DNA of 64,000 nt from Zoroaster sp. YZ-2022 (Eukaryota; Echinodermata; Asteroidea; Forcipulatida; Zoroasteridae). The stretch spans positions 12,475,926 through 12,539,925 of the forward strand of contig CM055837.1 in the NCBI GenBank assembly GCA_029582265.1. Direction: 5' to 3'. How positions within the stretch are numbered: position 1 is the first letter of the stretch; each line of letters starts with the position of its first letter. The position numbers and the translations under genes were made by a program. Under the pieces are notes generated by a model that was given only the letters and a program-made list of their open reading frames with translations, was not told the origin of the DNA and searched no databases. Below, in pieces: positions 52,551 through 64,000 of the stretch.

Positions 52551-55500
52551 CATACTCGACTCTGTGGTAACTGATTGAACACTAACTGCTGGAAACATTC
52601 TCAGCATTCTCATGTGACAGGAAAAATACAAACAAAAATTTACACTTGCTCTTATAATGCACTACTGTTATGAACACATCTCAACAGTCAATTTGATTAA
52701 CTATATTGACCAATCACAAGAAACTAACACAGTTGTCACTTGCAGTACATGTAAGCCAGCTAACTTCCGGCTAGAAACATCTACAAACACGTAGCTCTGT
52801 TATCATGATAATTATATGTCTTATAATGTTCATAAATGTCTAACATAAGCGAGAAAACTTTCTGAATAATTGTATCACAAAGACATAAAGCAGGAAGTAG
52901 AAATCCTCTGACTGAAAAGAGGATGCATTACGTCTGACTGTTTGGTTAAGAGATGATAGAGTGTGAATGACCTTGTTATCAATTCAATTAGTTAACAAAA
53001 CATTTGCCTGTCATAGCAAACACACTACTGTATGATCACATTAGACTGACAGTGACAAGAAAACACTTCCAAGATATTCAAGATCCTATCTTCTGTATAC
53101 CAATAGGGGGAACATGTCCCCTACACTTTTTAGAGATTATTATCTTTTTGATGGCCCATTAAAAAAAATTAAAATAAGTTAGCCTATCCTGACTACTGAG
53201 GGGTAGGGTAATGTTTTTCTTGCAACACTAAAATATTAATAAAGCGATCAGAATACACCACAGAGTGTCTAAAGTCAAACAATTTTGTGACTGCGAATGC
53301 TGTAAGGCCCCTACACTGCAGCACAGAGGCGTGCGAATCTACAATCTTGTTAAGATACTGGAATAAGAATTGACCACCCCATTTCCCCGTCCTTTGACGT
53401 CAATCGGTTTTAATTTGAGGCCAATTGGGGAACATGCATCCCCCATTATTTTGATAGCCCATACAAAATCATGTCCAAAATAACGAAGTATGCCTGCCCC
53501 GAATCCTGAGGAGTATTCTACAGTTTAATTCTTGCAACCCCACACAAAGTAAAAGAAGTTGTCATAATGCACTCAGAACACACTGCTGAGCACCATTAGC
53601 CAGAATATTTCACAAACTTAAAACTGTCATATTGCATACGAGAGCACCTAGAATCAACACATATCCGGGGCCCTTAAGCGGGCCCCAGACAGCCTGAAGA
53701 TTGGTTCAAACTGGATTTAAATTTTAAATTTTTTTTGTTTGTCTACTGCAAGAAAAACAATTATCAACTCGCTATTGTTTAGCCCCAATAATGATGTCTA
53801 AAAGCAGGGTGAGGCTGTGCGATCCAGGGTGCGCCTCCATATTTGCCAAATCCTGGATCCGACACTGCCTGCAAGTCCCCTCCCTCCCCCCAACTTCTAA
53901 ACAGTGATCGACGCCCATGGTGTTTGATCACAACATACTCGGGTAACTTGCTCAACATGCTGGAACATAAACCTGGACTAAACATACCAAGCGCATACAG
54001 GTTATAATTATTATATTTCCTTAGTAACAAATACCCAAATGTCTTTCAGGCTTTTCATTCTACATGTAGTTCCTATCAGTATTATCAGGTCCCAACCCAA
54101 CTTTTGATGACAAGAGCTGAAGAATTTGTTACCTGAAGAATTTGTAGGTAAAAAACTTGCTAACATTTTTAAAACTCAAAAATCAAAATTAACTTATACA
54201 CACAAATGAGGCTGACATTTAAAACAAATAAGTTAAGATTGAAACAAGTATGCCACACAGACAAATCAGTATGGTATCACTGTACTTCACAACCCAAACT
54301 AATCTAAATAGATATGGCCATATTTTTAGAAACAAATAATTAATGTCACTTTTATTGGGAGTGAGAATCAAGAATATTTGTTGAGATTTGAGGTGAAATT
54401 GGCATTATTTGAGTGTCCTTTTAAAGTGGGGCTCTAAGTCAATATTAATTGACCTTTTTCCATTTTGAAAGAGCTTGTGCCCCAAGAAAAATTAACAACA
54501 TACGTTTTATTATCTAAACCTATTGTAAAATACATGTATTGTAAAAAGTCACTTTCTCTGAACTCCTTTTAACTCAGATTCAGAAAATCATAAGGTTCAC
54601 TGAAGGAAAACAAATGGTCCTCTTTATGCTAAAAAGTCCTTGATGTCACCCTTGCCATTTTGTTGTTGCATGTGTAAATGTAAAAGGAGCATTTTTCTAG
54701 AGACAAAAGGTCGGACAAAACAACTTTTTACAATATTTTACCCTAGGTTAATAACATTTATGTTGTTAAGTATCCTTATGACATAACCTCTCTAAAAATG
54801 GTGAAAGGCCAATTATTGATATTAGCTAAGAGCACCTCTTTAATGATCTTCCAGCAGGTTTCATGACTCCTGAAAGGAACATTTGTGTAACATGAGTTAA
54901 TTACGTGTACCATGGAAGTTTATAACCAGTGTCATGAGGTTTGTCTTTATATATGGATTCATTACTTTGAAGGTTGTTATGTAGACTGCAGCTTATTGCA
55001 CATGTACATGTATTAAGGAACAGATCTGCAATCAGGTTAAGTGACATTCTGAAAGTATCAACTACCTTTTCTGTTCAATATATAAAGAAAAAACTTTCAA
55101 ATTATTCTCTAAAGGGGCCAACCATTTTTGGGGTTAATTTTTACAATTTTTTCCCAGTAGAATTAGGCAGACCATGCCCTTATAACCTTCTACCAGGAAC
55201 ATATTATGCAAACTACATGTACTCATTGACCTACTTTCATTCTTTTGACCTTTGCTGAGCACACAACACATTATACTTATTTGTTTAATTATTTATATTT
55301 ATAACAATACACTCACATGTCTATTGGATTCATTTTATGTTTGGTGAATACCCTTGTCCTAATTTTCTAACATTTTTGATAGAAAATGGTTTGTTACTTT
55401 GATATAACTGTACTTAATAGCAAAATGAATGATGTGACTATCCATCAAGGAAATAAACAAATGTACCTGTATCTGATCAATGTTAAGCAGCAGAAAATAA

Positions 55501-56250
55501 ACACAACCAAATTAACAAAGTTTAACCAATAATTATATAAGAATAATGACATTATATTAAACTTGCCATAGTTTGATATTCCCTATTTTTTACTTACTGT
55601 CAATGAGCAGACTACATTTAAAGTTGAAGTACAAATGCAGAATTCACATATCAATTGTCCAAATATTCCTTGATGGTAGGGTTTTTAGAGCAGCTAGGCC
55701 ATGCTTACAGCACTGTGTTCTAGCCTGCTGTGATTGCTAGAATGTACAGGGCGTTCTCCACACAGCATGTAATATCAGAAATATGACACTTGGTAAAGCA
55801 ATCATCAGTTTCTCTATCCCGCTGGCATTGAAATTCAAGCACAGATGATAATTATGTATCAACCTTCATTTACGTTTCATTCTGTGATATATTGAAGGCA
55901 ATATAAAACTCACAAAGACAAAAACATGTAATCCATCACTTGTAATCCATCACTTGTAATTTCATTGCTATTTATATATAAGATGCCCTTACACAGAATC
56001 TGACTAGTCATTTGAGACTGTATAAACAACACGTATAGTGTCATTTGGAGTTTTAGTCTGAGGTCCATGTGTATGTATGTTGTCAATTTACATACAGTGT
56101 ATGACAAATAATCCTATGGTCCTCATAGCTCAGGCTACACACTATAACACTAATACTACTAATCAGAATAATAAATATATAACAGTGCTATAAAAGTTAG
56201 TCGACCAGATGTATGGTACCGGTAATTACAGTTTGTGAATAAGTTTGTTT
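52551..56250. other. AT-rich non-coding sequence
   Basis: No exon could be supported, although the missing 5' exons of the minus-strand gene could lie here. A minus-strand stretch near 53780-53870 reads SDPGFGKYGGAP, which looks repeat-like but was not placed in a family. Confidence 0.3.
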
Positions 56251-56254
56251 TTAG

Positions 56255-56720
56255 ATTGTTTTAAATGCTGAGTACGTGTCTACTTGTCCGAGTTGGAGAG
56301 GTAGGTTGACAGAGAAGAGAAGGCCCCAAGTGTGAGAAGAAACATCCTCTCACGACTGATGGAAAAAGTGGAATGTCGAAGAGCAAGTTGTATGAAGAGT
56401 GCAACTGTCTGGGAGGTACATGGAGATTAATTGACTGGATTATGATGATAACCTTGAAGATGACGCATTCATGAACATGGAGGCAGTGTAATGCTTGTAG
56501 GATGGGGAAGATGTGTGATGTCCATTGGACATGGGTGACTAGCTGGAAGTACTGGAAGCAATTTAGCTGGTACTCAGGAAGGATGATGAGTAGTGTAATA
56601 CAAAATCCTCATCACAGTGATGAGAGCATGGACCATCAGTTTGGCTGCCTTTGAAGTTAGGAACTTACATATGTGAGAGAGATGAAGCTGGTATCTTACC
56701 TGAATGTCACCAGGGTGTTG
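56255..56720. repeat. Purine-rich dispersed-repeat-like block
   Basis: GC-richer than its flanks and purine-rich on the plus strand, for example GGCCCCAAGTGTGAGAAGAA, ATAACCTTGAAGATGACGCA and GGAGGCAGTGTAATGCTTGT. The composition and wording resemble dispersed repeats in other animal genomes rather than a gene. No frame is open throughout. Confidence 0.3.
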
Positions 56721-57169
56721 AGGTGTGCTAACAAAGAATCAGGTCCTTTTCTTTTAAAATTACTATATGAACTAGTTGAATACCCCAAATCACTGAAATC
56801 ACCCCCAAATCACTGAAATCGCAGCCTGGACGCACTATGCATGAGCTGTTGAGGGCTTGTTATTTTGTTATCACTGTTAATCAATAGGGCATAATAGCGT
56901 GTCCTGTTTGGCATATTTTGTAAATGATACAACGTATGAGCTTAAGCGTGGACAATATCCAGTGATCACTGGCTGGCAGAATTATGTGCGCTCCTGTGTA
57001 CCGTATGCCCAATCATGGCATATTTTGTAAATGCCCAATCATTGGTTGCATTTAAACCACTAGAGGGATATCATAACAGCGTGGATACTCCTAGACCGGA
57101 CACATACAATGTACATGCTCAATTAACTCCAGAAATGGACCAAACAAACAATTGATATGGGCATTCATC

Positions 57170-58080
57170 TCAGGTAGTAAAGTTCAACATTGAGTCTAAC
57201 ATAAGGGAATAAATGTTTATTGTGTGGTCTTTACTAAGGGAATAACAGTTTGATGCTTGTTCTTTACCGTATGTTAACGACTGGTTTTCGGCGTGGTCAT
57301 GGGCAATAAGGTCTGATTGGTTGAAATCTGTGTCGCACAAAACAGCTGGCACATACATGCTGTTCTGATTTTGATAAGCCAGTCTATACCATTTGTTAAA
57401 CTCTAACCACTCCAAACCATTCAAACTCCAACAAAAGGGTTTGTTGGATTTTGATGGACTCAGTACTGTATAGCCCAGACAGGGATAATTTGCATTTGGC
57501 TAGGTGTCCCAATTCCAGCCAAGTCCAACAGTTGGGAGGTGGTGTTTGTGCATGGTGTTGGATTTTTTGCAGATTCAGGAAGGTACATCGCCAAAATAGC
57601 TAAGGGGTTAGGGTTAATTACACCCCCACGTGATTACATTTTGTCCAATCAGATTGTCTAAACTGTCTTGGGCATTTAGGCATGCAGGATAAAAACAGAT
57701 GGGGATCGTGGAAATAAAATAAAGCAGCTCAGTCATTTATTGCCACTGGCCATGATCCAATCAATAAATGCTCATCTTGAATTAATTTCTGAAAGTTCAA
57801 TATTAAATAATTTGTATTGAAAGAAACTGACATATATCAATATATTTGGAACAGAAGAAATTCCAATGAATTGTGTTATAATAGCCTGTGAGTTCAGGTG
57901 ATGTAAATACAAACAACTAAACTGTGATTGATTCAATCTCATGTCATGCTGGCTAGCACGCAATGAATATACTGCTGGACATTCATGATCATTGTTACAC
58001 ACCCACATGATCATATTTCATCCAATCAGATTGTATTCACTGTCTTGAGCATTTACTAACGTAGACTAAAGAAGAATAAA
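57170..58080. mobile_element. Dispersed repeat family copies (CACGTGATTACA family)
   Basis: The uninterrupted junction CACGTGATTACATTTTGTCC, AATCAGATTGTCTAAACTGT, CTTGGGCATTTA at 57626-57675 is the empty-site version of the SINE insertion at 28806-29347. A shorter match is at 58000-58055. GGGGTTAGGGTTAATT at 57603 marks the end of a TTAACCC-type element starting near 57430. Confidence 0.5.
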
Positions 58081-59140
58081 AAACTTTTGGCTGGTACCCA
58101 TCCCCAAACAGTCTTCATCTTCATCATTTAAAACCTTTGATGAACATACTGGTCAATGTATAACTAACACACAGATCCTTGTTATTTGATCCTGTCATCA
58201 ACTAGGTGTATTCTTCTCATAATATTGCTCTCTTTTGTTTCAAATTGTGTGTGCTGCTTAGTGCCAAAAATGATCAATGTGCACACATTTAGACTTGTAT
58301 CATGCATACACAAGGATACATTGTATCAAAAAAAATCATATGTACAGCATGCTGTGCATGTTAAAACTGGCTTTGTGCCAACATAACTGCAATATAAACA
58401 GTAAAGGAAATAGTATAGTTTAATAGTGTTACATCAATGTGGATTTATTCATCAATTCATCAGACAGTAATTTGATAGATGTGCTATATATAATTCGTCA
58501 CTTGAAGGATTACTGATCTAAAAAAAACATAAATAAATATATGATTTAAAAACAATGAGATGAACAATTACACTTTTAAAACCCTAAAAACAGTAAATAT
58601 CTCAAAACCACCAAAACAGCCAATTTGTCACCTTATCAGCTATGCAAAGAAATATAAAGTGTTTTTATTTCATAAAACTACTAAATGTACGTATGTATAT
58701 CCCTCAGTCACACTTGGACTGTTTCATTTCACTCAGTGTAATAGGGCAGATGTAACCTCATATTATATTGTTCAACTCTATATTTGTCTTGAGGCACTCA
58801 ATATTCGTATACTATTTCACAGTCATTCCTGACAATAATACATTGTACTATCCTATAATAAACTTAATGAAACACATCCTTATTGTATCTCTGTATTATG
58901 GAATCACTATCAACCATAGAGGACAGCATCAATAGACATAAGTTTATATGGAGATAAATACATGTATGAAGTTTTCCTTTCATTAAGTGTATCCACTTGA
59001 ATAAACCATTGAACTCCTCATTGAATCAACCTTATAATGATACGCACAAGTAATTGAAAACAAATTATAGGGAAAACAATATGAGTATGACAGTGCCAAC
59101 CATTACCATGGTCAGATGGTGAGTCAACCATTACTCATTA
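58081..59140. other. AT-rich non-coding sequence
   Basis: No gene or element recognised. Confidence 0.4.
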
Positions 59141-59357
59141 CTAGGCTTGGGCGATATCGATTGTTTTCATCCACGATATATCGTCAAACATATATCGCGA
59201 TATTCGATAATATCGCGATTATTTTTGTTTTTCACGCATGAGTGCTTTAAAACCGGTAATGGCAGGGATGTACCCGTCTACAAGTGTCACAATAAATTGC
59301 CAGTGCTTACCTGAGAGTGAGAGACACGTGCAATTGCGCCGTTCACGAGTGCAACAT

Positions 59358-59733
59358 ATGGGGCGGGTTTTCGCTACCCTAACCAGAAACAAAACGGCAC
59401 AGCTAGCTACGCGAAAATGCGAATGTAACCAGACAATTGTTTTCAGTTTGTGACATGTTCAATCATCAATGTTTCTCAAAATGGAACTTACTCGTGAGTG
59501 CTAGTAACTTGAAATATATACTGGTGTACGAACAATCATTTAATCATGTTTTAACACTTTTTACAATCCGCCATCTTGAAACTAAGCGTAACCAGCAACG
59601 TCAACACACACAAAGTTCTGTTTATGTTTGGTCAGAACCATGATGTCATCGCAGCACAACCGAACTTGCGAAAACGCTTAACCAATGACCAAAGCCGAAA
59701 CATGTATCTGGTTACGGTCGCAAAAAGCACCCA
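59358..59733. mobile_element. CpG-rich-ended MITE, GCGTTTTCG family, copy 2
   Basis: GGGGCGGGTTTTCGCTACCC then TAACCAGAAAC, to GTATCTGGTTACGGTCGCAA then AAAGCACCC. Interior words CAATCCGCCATCTTGAAAC and ACGTCATCGCAGCACAAC (here TGATGTCATCGCAGCACAAC) agree with 44563-45000. Confidence 0.7.
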
Positions 59734-59847
59734 TCGCCATTGGCGAATCGTTTGCATAATAATTATGTGGGACGGTTACTGCGTCGTACGTCCCAATCAA
59801 ATCATCAGCCCGAGTTCACGTGTTCCATGTGACTGGGTCATAGTATA

Positions 59848-60060
59848 TCAATCAATCAATCAATCAATTTATTGGAGTTACACTTTCAAATCAGTGGCAC
59901 ACGTCAAAGACGGTGCATCCTTAAACATAGTACAAAACATAAACAATAAATATAAACTAAGACTTAAAATACAAAACACTAGTACAAAGTACACAAGAAT
60001 AAAAAAGAAAAGGAAAAAAAAAACATGCAGCGTGACATATAGATAGAACAGAAAACTTGT
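59848..60060 (-). mobile_element. Possible non-LTR retrotransposon 3' tail
   Basis: Read on the minus strand, an A/T-rich stretch ends in (ATTG)n, five units at 59850-59870, a tail style common to CR1/L2-like elements. No coding part was recognised. Confidence 0.35.
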
Positions 60061-60584
60061 CAATTAATTCATCAATTTATAGCATTCAACAACATCTTAT
60101 GCTCATCCCAAAGGTTGGTCAAAAGATTCTTACACGATGTATCAAGAATGTTTCCAAGTGTGTTATCGAATACATACATGTTACCCAGCATAATGTATAG
60201 TTTTAAGTCGATATTGCCTGAAATAAATAAACACGTGACTAGGTTTATTCCTGCATATAGTACTGTGGAGAATAAAACCATGTGATTCAGAAAATGTGGA
60301 TTGTAGTCACTATTTTAAATAAACGTCACATGGTTTATCAAGAGTACGTGTATGTGTTTTGTCACACGAGACAAGAGTCCCAGTATGGTACAACAGAATA
60401 GTGTCCTAATCCCTCAACTTTGAACGCTAACGAGCGCTGCCGATCCATGCTTTGATTTAATTCATGACTATGTGTTTTTAAGGTAACGCCCATATTCTGC
60501 ATAATTTAAATATGTATGACATAAATATACTCGACTGTGGTGCGCCAGCCAGAGTCACAGACCACTAGTGAGACGTAAACATTA

Positions 60585-61221
60585 GGCCGTATTCATAAAA
60601 ATAAGTAATTGCTTTTACTAAAGTAACAACCCCCTTTTACTAACCTTTTACTTAAATGTGTATTCATAGAAATAAGCAATGACTTTCAAGTAAAAGCTAC
60701 AAATTTTAAGCATTAGTAATTGCTTTTTACTTATAAGTAAATGCTAGAGAAATTAGCACCTACTTCAATTTGTATTCATAAAAATGACCTTCGACTAGCA
60801 TTTACTAGTGATTGTACAAGCACCTAATTTTTGGCTTGCTGTTTAGTCAATACAGACATATCACATTTTCTGCCATGTTTACGTCCAAGACCACAACCTA
60901 AGGTGTATAACATCAGGCTTAATCGTGATGAAGTCAACCCTACCACTTACAGAACTTTATTTAGGTTTGACAAAGAAAATGTGGAATGGCTTGCAAACAC
61001 CTTCATACCACCAAATACCGAGACTCGTGGATGGTACTGTAGTACAATAGCAACTACTTGAGAACTTACTAGCCGTGGCAAGTAACAACTGTAATCATTT
61101 AGCAAATGGTTATGAATAAGATTTTTAGCAATTGCTTAGACTAGACCTTTTACTTACCTAGCTGTTGCTTTTACTTATAGCATTTACTAGTAAGTAATTA
61201 CTTATTTTTATGAATACGGCC
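60585..61221 (+). mobile_element. PIF/Harbinger MITE with transposase fragment
   Basis: GGCCGTATTCATAAAAATAA then GTAATT at the left is exactly complementary to the right end; TA flanks both sides, close to the 3-bp TWA target of Harbinger elements. The arms continue as degenerate AAGTAATTGCTTTTACTA words. Its centre holds a piece of a Harbinger transposase. Confidence 0.75.
60900..61061 (+). pseudogene. PIF/Harbinger transposase N-terminal fragment
   Basis: The frame reads VYNIRLNRDEVNPTTYRTLF then RFDKENVEWLANTFIPPNTE and TRGWYCSTIATT before a stop. The RxLFRFDKENVEWL..L....ETRG pattern is the N-terminal conserved block of HARBI1-like transposases. There is no upstream ATG in frame, and the catalytic DDE part is missing, so this is a remnant captured between the MITE arms. 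Confidence 0.65.
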
Positions 61222-61699
61222 TATTGTCTCCACATTGTTGGATCAAATACCCCATTCAATCGAATCCCAACACTTAAATCGGTCTTAATAGATTTCTTTG
61301 AGTGGCGGTGGATTATTAAACAACAACCTGTCAGGCGGCTCCTTTGTGATCTGACAGTCGGTTTACTACAGAAGTAGTTAGATTTTGTTTCTCTCGAAAG
61401 CTGAAAAGACTTCCGAAGTTTTTTCCCATGGAATTTCTGACCCATGTGACAATCGAGGATTTTGTTTAATCGCGATATATTTTTTTTTTTCACCATAATT
61501 TTTTTTCATCGTGATATATTTTTTTCATCGCGATATATTTTTTTCATCGCGATCTGCCGATATCTCGATGATTTAAAAAGTTCTCGATATCATAATCGCG
61601 TAAAAAAAATATCGCGATATTCGATATTATCATGTCATCGCCCAAGCCTATCAACCATACATGTACATGATGACTATAGAAGGTAGAATGATTCCTGAT

Positions 61700-61740
61700 A
61701 ATGTAACGATCAGAGAATACTGATCGAAACGTCGAGACAA
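61700..61740 (+). mobile_element. Penelope-like fragment: hammerhead-like hairpin
   Basis: CGATCAGAGAATACTGATCG then AAACGTCGAGAC. The 6-bp stem and GAAACGTC are intact, while the CTGANGA half upstream is lost. Confidence 0.5.
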
Positions 61741-61885
61741 ACACTGAATGACACTCATCATCACTTTAAACCAAAGCCTAGATAACATTAATAGTCATAC
61801 ATGTACATGTCAAAGTGGCATATTTTATTATTGTCAGATGCTAATATTACATGTATGTTGACAGGTAAAAGGAATACTTAAAACA

Positions 61886-62543
61886 ATGGCAAGGGAATGA
61901 AGGAAAGGGGAACATAGCCATATGGGCAAGGCGACGAAGGAAAGGGGAACATAGCCATATGGGAAAGGCGATGAAGGAAAGGGGAACATAGCCATATATG
62001 GGCAAGGCGATGAAGGAAAGGGGAACATAGCCATATGGGCAAGGGGATGAAGGAAAGGGAACATAGCCATATGGGCAAGGCGATGAAGGAAAGGGGAACA
62101 TAGCCATATGGGCAAGGCGATGAAGGAAAGGGGAACATAGCCATATGGGCAAGGGGATGAAGGAAAGGAGAACATAGCCATATGGGCAAGGGGATGAAGG
62201 AAAGGGGAACATAGCCATATGGGCAAGGGGATGAAGGAAAGGGGAACATAGCCATATGGGCAAGGCGATGAAGGAAAGGGGAACATAGCCATATATGGGC
62301 AAGGGGATGAAGGAAAAGGGAACATAGCCATATGGGCAAGGGGATGAAGGAAAGGAGAACATAGCCATATGGGCAAGGGGATGAAGGAAAGGGGAACATA
62401 GCCATATGGGCAAGGCGATGAAGGAAAGGAGAACATAGCCATATGGGCAAGGGGATGAAGGAAGGGGAACATAGCCATATGGGCAAGGCGATGAAGGAAA
62501 GGGGAACATAGCCATATGGGCAAGGGATGAAGGAAAGGGGAAC
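61886..62543 (-). repeat. 37-bp minisatellite, ~18 copies
   Basis: The unit is GAAGGAAAGGGGAACATAGC plus CATATGGGCAAGGCGAT, with CGAT/GGAT variants and two copies with an extra AT. All three minus-strand frames are open for over 220 codons (PYGYVPLSFIPLPIWLCSPF cycle) because 37 is not a multiple of three. Not a gene. Confidence 0.97.
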
Positions 62544-62546
62544 AAC

Positions 62547-62570
62547 GTACGTGCGTGCGTGCGTGCGTGC
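62547..62570. repeat. (TGCG)n microsatellite
   Basis: Five GTGC units directly after the minisatellite. Confidence 0.9.
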
Positions 62571-62756
62571 AATCAATGGGGTTTTCTTTTGTACAATGTA
62601 CATTAACTCAGGTTATCAAAGACAGACACCTTTGTAGCTCCGATCAGTTTTATTTCAGAATTTTTTTAATTTTTTTTAATTTACTGTCAGTCACCCCAAA
62701 CAAGGCCAAAAAGCCACTAGAGTTTAAGGGGTTACATTAGCGATAACATCCACCAT

Positions 62757-63125
62757 TTAAGCAAGATTACATTTGTTGATATTTTTCTTAAACTTAATTA
62801 GATCGTAAGTTGGTGGAAAACAATCAGCAGGAAGGTTGTTCCATTGTAATGCTGTTCTAGGGAAGAAGCTATCCAAATGGAACTTACTCTTGATTTTGGG
62901 GAGTCGAAGATAGTGAGGGTGTTCACCTGCTTGCTTAGCAAAACGAGTAACACGAGAGAAATCCCTGCGCTTAGGTACCAACTCATGTAGCTCAGCAGAA
63001 CAATCCCCGTAGTAATAACGGTAGAACAGTGAAAGGCTGGCTACATTCCTACGATGTGAGAGAGGTTGGAGGGAGGAAAAAAGCTCCTCACCAACTAGTC
63101 CCTTGATGCAAATACAATACAGGTA
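62757..63125 (-). pseudogene. Non-LTR retrotransposon ORF2, C-terminal end (CR1/L2-like)
   Basis: The minus strand is open from about 63125 to TAA at 62757-62759. It reads LQPLSHRRNVASLSLFYRYY, YGDCSAELHEL, then VPKRRDFSRVTRFAK and SFFPRTALQWNNLPAD. The HRR-VASLxLFYRYY box and the SFFPRTxxxWNxLP box mark the region just after the reverse transcriptase in many animal non-LTR elements. The copy is cut off at its 5' end at about 63125, as is usual for target-primed retrotransposition. The frame is intact over about 120 codons, so the insertion is fairly young. Confidence 0.8.
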
Positions 63126-63147
63126 CTTATTTCACCAAGAGGTTTTA

Positions 63148-63216
63148 CTTTTCAGAACTAATTACTACTCAATTGAGAATTTCACATGGTGTCACCGCAA
63201 TTAGTCTTACTTAGGT
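63148..63216 (+). mobile_element. Penelope-like family, outer arm only
   Basis: TTTTCAGAACTAATTACTAC, TCAATTGAGAATTTCACATG and GTGTCACCGCAATTAGTCTT are an almost consensus outer arm, truncated at the hammerhead-like side. Confidence 0.65.
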
Positions 63217-63387
63217 TTTAATTTAGTAAAGAAAAGATCGATTTAAGTATGGTATCCTCTGTATTATAAAAGTCAATTTTGTTACCATTTACAGTACATG
63301 TATTTGTATACCACATGTTTAAAAAAAAATTAAAGCGGGTATCCAGGAATCCGGTTCCAAAAGTATCCGAAAATGCACACCACTAAA

Positions 63388-63607
63388 AGGGACAATATCA
63401 TCACGATCAACAGGGCATGGAATCAGAGTGCTAGTTTTAGATTAACTCAGTGACTGAAATTAATATCCCACATAATAAGGTCATACATATTACCGTTGCT
63501 GCTGCATAAATAAGCCAGTAATTTTCAGTCACTGTGTTAATCTTAAACTAGGACACCGATTCCATGACCTGTTGAAAGTCTGCTCTGATCGTGACGATAC
63601 TGTCCCT
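63388..63607. mobile_element. TTAA-flanked MITE, copy 2
   Basis: AGGGACAATATCATCACGAT to ACGATACTGTCCCT, TTAA at 63608-63611; the left target is mutated to TAAA. Aligns with 52341-52546 throughout. Confidence 0.75.
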
Positions 63608-63611
63608 TTAA

Positions 63612-64000
63612 TTATCCAAAAGTGGACCATCTTGTAGAGGATGCCCCACCGCAACATTCATGGTCTTACTTTTACCACAACTTTAACAAACCACTACGAA
63701 AAGCAATCACCAGTAATTCACCACCATGCTAAACCTGATGAGTTCTGATTGGAGAAATCCACAGACATCATACATATGCAACTAGACGGTTACAAACTAG
63801 CAAACTTTGGAAGAGGCTGTATGAACATCATCAAAATGATACTAAGAACAGCATACAACAATGCACACACGTTGGATGGTGGGAACAACACCATAGCAAG
63901 CCAACAGCGCTTTTTTATGATTGAAAAACAGGCACCAGTCACACATTTCGTCGCAGTTTTCACGAAGTGACATATTCGTCCACGTCATGGTAAAATCCCG
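63612..64000. other. Unassigned sequence to window end
   Basis: A 73-codon plus-strand frame (63749-63970) reads GYKLANFGRGCMNIIKMILR. It matches no family I know and starts on a TTG. It could be part of an exon or of an element that continues beyond the window. Confidence 0.25.

Larger units (their letters stand above)
59142..61650. mobile_element. hAT-like element with CGATAT-rich ends, host to nested insertions
   Basis: TAGGCTTGGGCGATATCGAT at the left and CATCGCCCAAGCCTA at the right are inverted. Beyond them both ends carry ATATCGCGATATTCGATA-type sequence for about 80-190 bp. The TIR style matches hAT elements such as the one at 26611. Inside are a GCGTTTTCG MITE (59358-59733), a possible non-LTR tail (59848-60060) and a Harbinger MITE (60585-61221). 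TCAACCAT occurs just right of the element and 10 bases left of it, a possible but imperfectly placed 8-bp target duplication. Confidence 0.65.

Noticed and set aside
55600..55660. Extra upstream exon of the minus-strand gene with donor ACA|GTAAGT
   Set aside because: The donor is good, but the frame in the right phase is closed by a stop within 50 bases and no acceptor lies between.
61834..62603. Minus-strand frames of 229-241 codons
   Set aside because: Open in all three frames because of a 37-bp minisatellite. No independent coding evidence.

Overview
The window is nuclear DNA from an animal: spliced genes, long AT-rich introns, tRNA-derived SINEs, many cut-and-paste transposons, minisatellites and interstitial TTAGGG-type telomere repeats. 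Frequent ACATGTACATGT-like words and the mix of Kolobok, Harbinger, hAT, Penelope-like and CR1/L2-like relics suggest a marine invertebrate. I cannot name the species from the sequence. A 500-base run of N (15852-16351) marks a scaffold gap.

Two host genes are supported. The main one is CFAP298 (C21orf59/kurly, a ciliary-motility factor). It lies on the plus strand with seven coding exons from 16599 to 33583, joining in consistent phase into a 291-residue protein, close to the roughly 290 residues of the vertebrate protein. Its introns are packed with repeats, and its untranslated first exon probably lies in or beyond the gap. The second gene, on the minus strand (51516 to 45342), is the 3' part of a single-pass membrane protein with a Ser/Thr-rich stalk. 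Four exons join in phase; its 5' exons were not found and no family was recognised. The two genes point tail to tail.

The rest is repeats. 1-7.5 kb: a MITE, a Kolobok-like element with a broken THAP domain, and a nearly perfect 1,789-bp tandem duplication whose breakpoint is inside that element. 10.4-12.35 kb: a non-LTR fragment and a tandem array of tRNA-like units with a period of about 146 bp. 12.4-15.85 kb: a roughly 303-bp satellite that switches abruptly to a quasi-palindromic repeat running into the gap. 17.2-23.1 kb: a 2.8-kb foldback element with TA target duplication, then a TIR element enclosing a TCC-rich minisatellite element. 23.3-24.3 kb: a short Penelope-like element with a 14-bp target duplication. 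26.4-28.15 kb: a 40-bp array split by an hAT-like MITE. 28.8-34.1 kb: SINEs and hairpins. 41.8-42.1 kb: telomeric repeats. 46.7-51.3 kb: minisatellites, microsatellites and a SINE. 59.1-61.65 kb: a nested cluster in an hAT-like element, including a Harbinger transposase fragment. 61.9-63.6 kb: a 37-bp minisatellite, a non-LTR 3' end and a TTAA element.

The most interesting signals are the tRNA-like tandem array, a recurrent hammerhead-ribozyme-like motif in the Penelope-like family, the foldback element and the unrecognised membrane-protein gene. All calls come from reading the sequence; no database search was run.
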